15,000 nt of DNA from Botryococcus braunii. Lineage: Eukaryota > Chlorophyta > Trebouxiophyceae. Below are positions 9,082 to 15,000 of the stretch, piece after piece. The DNA lies in contig KV908461.1 of NCBI GenBank assembly GCA_002005505.1, positions 57,501 to 72,500 of the forward strand, given 5' to 3'. The notes under the pieces are model-generated. The model ran no database searches. It saw nothing but the letters and a program-made list of their open reading frames with translations, and was not told where the DNA came from. A program made the translations under genes and the position numbers. The first letter of the stretch is position 1; the number at the start of each line of letters is the position of its first letter.

Positions 9082-9400
9082 GTTGGTAAGCAATAACCCC
9101 ATCCTCCACTCCGCGTTCGAGTAAGTCACAAATACGAACACGGCCCTTGATGTAAAGAAGTTGGCAGTGCTTGCGTTGTAGCTGTCGGTGCGTAGCCGTG
9201 GGACAACTGCTTGTGGCTCTTGACGATGTGCCTTCCCCCCATCACGATCTTACAAGCATCCAAAGAGCGGCCTTACAGGTTTGAGGCTTGTGTGGATATT
9301 AATTCGAGAAAAAGAAGGAAAAGAAAAAGAAAGGGTCTGTGGGTGAAAGCAGTGTCGTACAAGTCTGATGGCGTTGCAGTCATGTCGGTGGCCCGCTCGT
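9082..9400 (+). other. Possible further exons with a basic Lys/Arg stretch
   Basis: Segment 9082-9120 lies between ccaccag and GTAAGTCAC and reads LVSNNPILHSAF. A second segment starts after ccttacag at 9279 and reads FEACVDINSRKRRKRKRKG onward. The 2+1 split codon would restore Glu. No donor for the second segment was identified, so its end is arbitrary. The RKRRKRKRK stretch resembles a nuclear localisation signal. No family was recognised, and this is exploratory. Confidence 0.18.
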
Positions 9401-9506
9401 CTGCCCCCGGGCAGCGCCGTCCCCGGCTGTGTGTTGGCGGGGAAGCAGGATCCCCCCGGGGCGTATCCGTCAAGCCCAGAACCCTTTCATGTCCAGGACG
9501 TCATGC

Positions 9507-9660
9507 AGCTGTCTGCAATGCACATCCACCCCAGTTTAAACGTACATGTCGAAGGGCACGGGGCGGGGCATGATTATTCTTTGCTTATTCTTTGATTGAG
9601 CTGTCTGCGAAGCATATCCGCCGGAGTTTAACATGTGCGCAGGGCGGGGCATGACTATTC
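9507..9660. repeat. Degenerate tandem duplication
   Basis: Copies 9507-9579 and 9599-9660 share, in order, agctgtctgc, gca(c/t)atcc, agttta, acatgt and gggcggggcatga(t/c)tattc, with small indels. Confidence 0.65.
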
Positions 9661-9810
9661 CACTGATACAGCCCCAGGCCCAGCGCACACCCGAATGGGC
9701 GTGGCCGTGAGTTTGGATTTAGAAGGTCCAGCGAAGAGATTTGACAGTGTCTCTGCATGTAGTTCTGTGCGAGTGCGTGTGAGAAGGGGGGGTGTCTCAA
9801 TGTGTGTGTC

Positions 9811-9814
<4 letters not shown>

Positions 9815-9874
<60 letters not shown>
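9815..9874. repeat. (GT)n microsatellite
   Basis: A 60-nt TG run preceded by an imperfect TGTC-containing lead-in from 9801. It is followed by a G-rich stretch (9896-9920) with four or more runs of at least 3 G, which is G-quadruplex compatible. Confidence 0.95.
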
Positions 9875-9875
<1 letters not shown>

Positions 9876-10221
9876 AGGGGGGAGTGTGTCTCTGTGGGTG
9901 GGGGGTGGGGGGGGGCGGGGTGTCTGGGAGTACGCACATGTGAGGGCGTAGTAAGCAGTGGGTTACATGTGTAAGCCCGTGAGTGGCACCGCATGGTAGC
10001 CACGCCATCCTGCTCCAAGAGTGACCTCACAAGCTCTGACCGGACTGAGGCCGAGACGGGGTCGACCCCATTCTCTGGGGTTAGGATAGGCTTCACTCTT
10101 TGGTATATACCTAGAGCTCTTACAAAACATAGCTGACTCCTCCCATATCTGTACATATGCGTTTCGCATTCTTACGCGAATGGCATCATCAAGTCAGACA
10201 ATTAACATTTAAAAAGCATCC

Positions 10222-10476
10222 CCTGCAGCATTGGGCAAGCACAGCTCAGTAGCAGGAATCAGTCAAAGCCTCATCAACATGACGGGCATACACGGACTGC
10301 AGTTCAGACGACACATCAGAACTAGTTCCATATCAATGACTATGTACAGTGCCCCTCATCTAACTAAGAAACGAGCTAGGAATACCTGCAGCATTGGGAA
10401 ATCACAGCTCAGTGGCAGGAATCAGTCGAAGCCTCATCAACATGACGGACTGCAGCTCAGACGACACATCAGAACT
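10222..10476. repeat. Direct duplication of a ~92-102-bp unit
   Basis: Copies 10222-10323 and 10385-10476 begin cctgcagcattggg and end acgacacatcagaact. They differ by a few substitutions and a 10-nt segment (gggcatacac region) present only in the first. Spacing is 163 bp. The plus frame 10231-10491 across them reads different frames in each copy and is not a gene. Confidence 0.85.
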
Positions 10477-10590
10477 GCCAGTTACCTCTGACTATACCAC
10501 TAAAATGCTGCAGCTGAGAGACGTACTTGATTTGCCTCCCCTAGCTCTGCCGTCACCACATCTATGCAACGGAGCTCCTATGTGAGGCTC

Positions 10591-10735
10591 GTATGATACG
10601 GACCGTATCAATGCGAAGAACGTGAATTTCACGACGTGAAACCGTACATGCGTCGTTCAGTCCTACCGGTCTAACGGAGTATCGACTCGAGGGTACGACA
10701 ACCCGTACGGGGACCGTACGGGGAATCCGTACCCG
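10591..10735. repeat. GTAC-rich palindromic patch
   Basis: Contains tgatacgg-a-ccgtatca (10594-10610), two overlapping 13-nt palindromes made of CGTGAA/TTCACG words (10621-10633 and 10628-10640), and an exact 11-bp tandem ccgtacgggga (10703-10713 and 10714-10724). It lies just upstream of the LINE coding body and may be genomic flank or a regulatory cluster. Confidence 0.6.
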
Positions 10736-10842
10736 TCGGGGATTGGGCTTCGTATGCGGGGCCCGTAAAATATCTGGAAAGGCATTCTGGAAGCACTACG
10801 ATAGAATCAGGAAGACTTCCCACCACCTCCTTTGCCTTACCC

Positions 10843-13710
10843 ATGCGTTGTGCTGCTATTTCTGACAGTTCGCATTTTGGGTTGCCCCTGCGACAAGTCC
10901 ATTGGAAAGGGGGTTGTTGTGTAGATTATGTGCGTCACTTGGAGCTTGCTGCTCCCGCCTTGGGTCGTTGTTCTGACTTAGCGTTGGCTGGGCATGTGGA
11001 GCACGCGCTACATACCTTATCCGGGGTTTTAGGCGATGCTGTTCACGCTGCAGACCTGCGGCTGCATACTGTTCGGTTAGGTTCTCAGGCTAGGACTCGC
11101 CCCCATCAGCCGTTTTATGACCAGGAATGTGTTAGACTCAAGCGGGACTGGCGGCGGGCTGGTCGCCTCCACGGGTTTTCTGCCCCCTTGGTACGTGGAC
11201 TCGAGCGGCACTACCACTCTTATGTGCGATCCCGTAAACGGGCGTGGCTCATGTCCCAGTTAGAAGAGTGTGTTGCTCTCTTTCATACCTGCCCTCGTCA
11301 GTTTTGGCGGACCTTCCGTGGCCATCCCCCTTCTTTGCCCTTGCCCTTACATGACCATGAGGTTTGGAACACTTTCATGTCTGAGTTCACTCGGGGGGAT
11401 ATTGACACCCCGGACGAACCCCTTATGCCCTTGTCGGAAGTGGCATATCCGACCACCCTCGTACCCGACGTATCGCTTAACCAACCCTTCACCTTACAGG
11501 AAATGGAGGATGCTCTTAGTGCCTTGCACACAGGGAGGAGTGTTGGGTTTCAGGGTTTTCCCTCTGAATTTCTTCGGTTTGCCCAACGCCCCCCGGACCC
11601 CCAAACTGGCCGACAGGACCCCCATATCCTGGCACCGATTCTGTTAACCATTGTCAATGCTATGTTTCAGGCGGGGACAATTCCCCCTCATTTCAATGTG
11701 TCCCGGGTGGTCCCCGTGTTCAAACCAGGGGCAAAGGACGCTCTGGATCCGGCGAATTACCGCCCTCTTGCTGTCCCTGAACCCTTCATGCGGCTGTACG
11801 CCACCCTGTTGGACACTAGGCTTATTCGGCACGTGGAATCCAAGGGGTTGCGCTGTCAGGCCCAAACGGGGTTCCGCCCGGGCTTCTCCACATTGCATCA
11901 GCTTTTTGCGATCCAACACTTCATTGACCTTGCTACCAAAGATCACCCCTTATTCTTATGCTCTTTAGATTTAAGTAAAGCCAATGATCGGGTTCCTCGC
12001 CCCCTTCTTTGGGAGGCCTTAACTCGGGTGGGGGTACCGGACCAATTCTTGGCTGCTGTTAAATCTTTATATGAAGATGCCCAAGTCACTTTATGTGTAG
12101 GGGGCACCTCTGGGGAGCTCCTGAAGCCTCAGGTCGGTATCCTCCAAGGGTCCCCTATAAGTCCTACTCTGTTTGGTCTTTATTCGGATGGTCTGATTCG
12201 TTATATTGAAGCTCGGTGTCCGGGTGTGGGACCCGCCACCCGGGATGGTCGTTGTGTCCCTATTCAAGGTTATGCTGATGACTATACACTCCAGGCCAAG
12301 TTCCTGGAGGAGTTGCAGGCTCACCTTCTCCCCGCTGCTTCAGAGTGGTGCCAGTCCGCACGTATGCGGGTGCGTGTTCCTAAGTGCCATGCCATGGTCT
12401 TCCCCCCCTCGAAGGACGGCCCCCCTCCCGTGCTGTATGAGGGTCAACCCCTGCCTCAGGTGACCCAGGCTCGTCATTTAGGTGTCATGCTTTCTACGGC
12501 TTCAGGCATTGGGGCCACCTTTGGCCATTTACGTGGTAAGATGTGGGGGGCCTGGTCTACTATTAGCACGCGTTATGGTAACCTCAAATGTGCCACCTCG
12601 ATCAGTATTCTCTTGCGTCTCTTCTTAGCATGTGTGGTGCCTGCCTGCTCATATGGGTGTGAGGTTTGGGGTCTACGGGTGTTTTCCCCATCTTCCACTC
12701 GGCCCTCCGCTAAGGATTTAGAAAAGGATTTTCTTACTATGTTACGGATGATCCTTGGGGTTCGTCAAACGGTCCGCACCGATGTGCTCCTTGCTGAGGT
12801 TGGCGTTTGGCCCCTTCATCATATCTGGTTCAAGCGTGTGGTCACCTTTTGGAACTCTCTGGTGGATCTCCCACCCGACCACTTGTATGCACGTATTCAT
12901 AGGGACTCATGCTACTATGGCGTAACGCCTCGTTCCCCGTCCTGGGCAGGTTCTTTTATCGCTGCCCTTCGCCGCTTAGGTTACCCTTATGCGGCTGATT
13001 GTCAGCGCCCGCAGCCCGTTGATATGGATACCTTTGTAGCTCTCATTAGGCAGGCCAATACCCTCCCTGTGGCCTCTCTCCATGTCTCCCCTCGGTTAGC
13101 CCCTGCTGATCCCCAGCTATGTACTTATGTGCGGTGGTTTGCGCGCCCCACTAAGGCTCAGCGCTCCCGCCTCCTTTATCTGTCTCTTGATGTTGCCAAG
13201 GTCCGGCTCTTTCTCAGGTTTCGTCTTGGTGTTCATGGCCTCCCCATTGACATGGGCCGCAGACAACGTCTTCCGCGCCTTCAGCGCCTGTGTGATATGT
13301 GTGGCTCCTCTGTGGGTGATGAACACCACTTTGTCTTTCACTGTCCGCTCTTACTGCGGTGCGGGACCGTTATCCCCACTTGTTTGTGGGTCCTTCTAGA
13401 TCTCTTCGGCAGTTCATTTGGCACGCTGACTTGCGTGCGGTCGTCTCCTTTATCTCGGATGCATTCCAGGCTCGTGCTGATTTACGCCGGCTACGGTGAC
13501 TTGGCCGCAGCCACGTCTGTGGCTGCCCCCCCCCCCCTATCCCCCCTTCCTTCCCCTTTTCGTTTGCTCAGTTATGCCTTCGCTCTTCGCTTGGCCAATT
13601 CTTGTGGTCAGTTCTTCCTAGTTTTGGCTTGTGTGTGTGTTGTGGACATCTCATCATGCCCTCGTGGCTGGACAGATGTAACTTCTTCTTCTTTTACAAG
13701 AGTGGAGTAA
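10843..13710 (+). CDS. LINE ORF2-type reverse transcriptase with C-terminal zinc knuckle, N-truncated and frameshifted
   Basis: An open frame of 955 codons, but only up to about residue 837 is genuine. Order: linker typical of the endonuclease-RT junction ([21 protein letters not shown], ~88-108), then the RT domain. RT landmarks: KPG 294-296, NYRPL 305-309, QTGFR 341-345, motif A with catalytic D376, motif B GILQGSP 432-438, and motif C YADD 477-480. A thumb/connection region follows, then a CCHC knuckle (C817, C820, H829, C834; GDEHHF context). A reverse transcriptase of this type copies element RNA at a nicked genomic target. Oddities: motif A reads SKAND, not SKA(Y/F)D, placing Asn381 at the steric-gate position. 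The frame shifts near 13351-13356, so the listed last ~118 residues are out-of-frame translation. Very probably a dead copy. Confidence 0.85.
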   Translation: MRCAAISDSSHFGLPLRQVHWKGGCCVDYVRHLELAAPALGRCSDLALAGHVEHALHTLSGVLGDAVHAADLRLHTVRLGSQARTRPHQPFYDQECVRLKRDWRRAGRLHGFSAPLVRGLERHYHSYVRSRKRAWLMSQLEECVALFHTCPRQFWRTFRGHPPSLPLPLHDHEVWNTFMSEFTRGDIDTPDEPLMPLSEVAYPTTLVPDVSLNQPFTLQEMEDALSALHTGRSVGFQGFPSEFLRFAQRPPDPQTGRQDPHILAPILLTIVNAMFQAGTIPPHFNVSRVVPVFKPGAKDALDPANYRPLAVPEPFMRLYATLLDTRLIRHVESKGLRCQAQTGFRPGFSTLHQLFAIQHFIDLATKDHPLFLCSLDLSKANDRVPRPLLWEALTRVGVPDQFLAAVKSLYEDAQVTLCVGGTSGELLKPQVGILQGSPISPTLFGLYSDGLIRYIEARCPGVGPATRDGRCVPIQGYADDYTLQAKFLEELQAHLLPAASEWCQSARMRVRVPKCHAMVFPPSKDGPPPVLYEGQPLPQVTQARHLGVMLSTASGIGATFGHLRGKMWGAWSTISTRYGNLKCATSISILLRLFLACVVPACSYGCEVWGLRVFSPSSTRPSAKDLEKDFLTMLRMILGVRQTVRTDVLLAEVGVWPLHHIWFKRVVTFWNSLVDLPPDHLYARIHRDSCYYGVTPRSPSWAGSFIAALRRLGYPYAADCQRPQPVDMDTFVALIRQANTLPVASLHVSPRLAPADPQLCTYVRWFARPTKAQRSRLLYLSLDVAKVRLFLRFRLGVHGLPIDMGRRQRLPRLQRLCDMCGSSVGDEHHFVFHCPLLLRCGTVIPTCLWVLLDLFGSSFGTLTCVRSSPLSRMHSRLVLIYAGYGDLAAATSVAAPPPLSPLPSPFRLLSYAFALRLANSCGQFFLVLACVCVVDISSCPRGWTDVTSSSFTRVE
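13356..13499 (+). pseudogene. Frameshifted C-terminal tail of the LINE protein
   Basis: In the third plus frame, starting right after the zinc knuckle, the sequence reads [17 protein letters not shown] onward, continues through [18 protein letters not shown] and ends at TGA (13497-13499). This is the usual ending of zf-RVT-type LINE proteins: a short hydrophobic/acidic helix after the knuckle. The main frame reads unrelated sequence here. Going from frame 1 to frame 3 fits loss of one base around 13351-13356. Confidence 0.8.
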
Positions 13711-13764
13711 AAAAGACCAGCCCAATGTTCAGGGACCCAAACCCCCAATGTGTCAAGCTATGAG
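13680..13764. other. Junction between two convergent retrotransposons
   Basis: Contains a plus-strand A6 run (13708-13713) and, as read on the minus strand, an A-rich stretch taaaagaagaagaag (13697-13683). The first would suit the 3' tail of the plus element, the second the tail of the minus element. They overlap in order, so which insertion interrupts which cannot be settled from one copy. Confidence 0.5.
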
Positions 13765-15000
13765 TCACACCCGGCGAGCGGCCAGTTGGCGACCCACAGC
13801 CGCCGCAATGATGAAACTGACCCGACGAATGACAAAATATCCCTCCACATCTTCTTGAGCAATGATGGCTTGGTTCAAAAGCCCCTGGAGCCTCTGCAAC
13901 AAGGCCAGCGCATCAGCATGCAACCCTCCCAATGTTTCAAAAGCGAAGGCTTGGAAAGCCACAGGCGGCTGCTGACGCGACAACAAGACAGCATAGCGGG
14001 TCTGCTTGTCTTGGGCAGCGCGCGCGGCGGCCCCACCCGGCACGAAGTGCAGCAAGTTGGCAACTGTGAGTGGGGAAGAGCCAACGATGTCGATATAAAG
14101 GTCACGCCCCTCCTCCCACGCATGGAGGCGGAGGTCTGCGCGACGGCGCTCCTGGCCAGGGACAGGGGTGGGAAAGGCGGGTTCCCGGGTGACCCGCTGA
14201 CGAGCTGAGGTAAGGACAGCGTCCAGGCCGTTACGAACGGAGTAATGTCGGCCGACAATGGCAACATCCCCCCCTGAGGTGCAGTGGACCGCGTGGTCGC
14301 CCCAGACATCCAACTCCCTCAAGCAGCACGGGCATTGGGAGCCAGGGTGGAAAATGGGGATCAAGAGCTGGTATTGAAGGCGGCAGCGGAACGACTCTGG
14401 GGGCATGGGTTGCTGCAAATGGGGAACTGGGAGAGCCAGCAGCCAATCAGACGCTCCCGGCTGTGTAAGAGATTGGAGCACAGCACGGTCGCGATCCGAG
14501 CGAGCAGGGTCATCAAGAACCTCCTGGTATGCGCGGTGAGACAAGGGTTTGGACAGCCGGGCTTGCACTTTGCTGCGGACAAAATCCGGATCCTCGAAGA
14601 GCGCCGCATCGAAATCAGGAACAAGGGCGCAGTAGTCAGCCTTGGCAGCTAGGGCAGCGGGGACAAGAGGGGCAGTGGATGTCCCTAGAAGGCGGTCCTG
14701 GAGGGGGGCTGTCTGCGTGACGGAGGCGAGATAGGCACAAGGCAGAAGGGAAGTGGTCTTAGTGACCCCTAGACCCCCCTGGGCAATAGGCAAGCCAGCC
14801 AAGGTTTGCTGCAAAGGGCCAAAACCACCACCACCAGCTGTGACAATGGATTGGAGGACCTGGGTTTGGAGCATATCAAAGGTCACCAAAGCTTGCGCAG
14901 CTGCAGCTGGCGGCATGGTCCGGGCTGTGAAAACCACCTTGCAGGTCCCAAGGCAACTGCGAAGCAAGAGAAGCTCGGCTTGGGGGTGGCGGAGAATCGG
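13715..15000 (-). mobile_element. RLE-type non-LTR retrotransposon, 3' part, minus strand
   Basis: The element enters from beyond the right edge and ends leftward, with a 3' UTR of at least 50 nt after the stop at 13765. The UTR may extend to an A-rich stretch near 13683. It is oriented tail to tail with the plus-strand LINE. The intact frame suggests it is younger than its neighbour. Confidence 0.75.
13765..15000 (-). CDS. RLE-type non-LTR retrotransposon protein, C-terminal part (continues beyond window)
   Basis: The frame is open from the window edge (15000) to TGA at 13767-13765: 411 codons, with the N-terminus and RT catalytic core outside. No true start is seen; a TTG at 14967 is internal. 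The first part (HPQAELLLLRSCLG; then LPIAQGGLGV and AYLASV) is the region after RT in such proteins. Counting from that TTG: zinc motif C212, C215, H225, C229 (GDHAVHC); RH 240-241; R276-A-D278; D293 fourteen residues later (YIDIVG); K321 with Y325. This is the layout of the PD-(D/E)XK restriction-like endonuclease that nicks target DNA in R2/NeSL/Utopia-like elements. All catalytic positions are present and no frameshift is seen. Clade not determined. Confidence 0.85.
   Translation of the reverse strand, partial: PILRHPQAELLLLRSCLGTCKVVFTARTMPPAAAAQALVTFDMLQTQVLQSIVTAGGGGFGPLQQTLAGLPIAQGGLGVTKTTSLLPCAYLASVTQTAPLQDRLLGTSTAPLVPAALAAKADYCALVPDFDAALFEDPDFVRSKVQARLSKPLSHRAYQEVLDDPARSDRDRAVLQSLTQPGASDWLLALPVPHLQQPMPPESFRCRLQYQLLIPIFHPGSQCPCCLRELDVWGDHAVHCTSGGDVAIVGRHYSVRNGLDAVLTSARQRVTREPAFPTPVPGQERRRADLRLHAWEEGRDLYIDIVGSSPLTVANLLHFVPGGAAARAAQDKQTRYAVLLSRQQPPVAFQAFAFETLGGLHADALALLQRLQGLLNQAIIAQEDVEGYFVIRRVSFIIAAAVGRQLAARRV

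Larger units (their letters stand above)
10830..13713 (+). mobile_element. 5'-truncated non-LTR (LINE) retrotransposon, plus strand
   Basis: The body starts somewhere between about 10760 and 10845. The frame is open from 10675, but the peptide before residue 1 of the ORF looks non-coding. No apurinic endonuclease domain is visible upstream; only a possible terminal SDxxHF-like remnant lies at the protein start. This fits the 5' truncation common for target-primed insertion. After the ancestral stop (13497-13499) there is a pyrimidine-rich 3' UTR. A short A6 run (13708-13713) could be the tail. The exact 3' border is unresolved because a second element abuts it. No target-site duplication was found. 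Confidence 0.8.

Noticed and set aside
8649..9141. Frames encoding Val-Cys or His-Thr repeats
   Set aside because: Translations of the GT microsatellite; the same applies at 1106-1324 and 9635-10156.
11270..12463. Small frames inside the LINE ORF on both strands
   Set aside because: Out-of-frame shadows of the reverse transcriptase.
13750..14652. Plus-strand frames of 122 and 152 codons
   Set aside because: Antisense to the RLE element protein, which has clear domain motifs.

Overview
This is eukaryotic nuclear DNA. It carries a spliced gene with GT-AG introns, five dinucleotide or polypyrimidine tracts, several inverted and tandem repeats, and two non-LTR (LINE-type) retrotransposon bodies. 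There is no bacterial gene layout, and I recognised no tRNA, rRNA or CRISPR array. The mix of a DUF1771-Smr protein, a zinc-knuckle LINE and a restriction-like-endonuclease (RLE) LINE in repeat-rich sequence suggests a green-lineage genome, perhaps a streptophyte alga or another large-genome plant. That placement is inference and not secure.

Positions 1-1264 are repeats: a 25-bp direct repeat, three roughly 268-bp tandem units (359 to about 1143), a perfect foldback at the array end (1119-1178) and a CA microsatellite. Positions 1265-2845 hold a decayed direct duplication (1611-1989) and no supported gene.

Positions 2869-4722 (minus strand) hold the one confident host gene. It has three exons (4722-4304, 3693-3499, 3100-2869) whose splice sites agree in phase. 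They encode 281 aa: three tandem ~30-aa basic/serine repeats, a DUF1771-like helical stretch, and a C-terminal Smr domain (NLHG and IVGKGLHS motifs). A CCAAT box and an E2F-like site lie 200-250 bp upstream. The 3' end of its mRNA can form a 16-bp stem across the stop codon.

Positions 4990-7860 have no convincing gene. They contain a 17-bp hairpin, a 20-bp palindrome, a G-quadruplex-capable hairpin abutting a ~460-nt polypyrimidine tract, and a decayed nested inverted repeat (7576-7841). Positions 7860-9600 contain exon-like segments on the plus strand (unrecognised, weak) and a GT microsatellite. Positions 9500-10760 are small duplications, another GT tract with a G-rich flank, and a GTAC-rich palindromic patch.

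Positions 10843-15000 hold two retrotransposons tail to tail. The plus-strand element is a 5'-truncated LINE reverse transcriptase with a YADD box and a CCHC knuckle. It is broken by a -1 frameshift near 13351-13356 and carries Asn at the RT steric-gate position. The minus-strand element runs off the window edge and shows the end of an RLE-type LINE protein, with CCHC, RH, R-A-D, D and K residues all in place. Their 3' ends meet between about 13680 and 13764.
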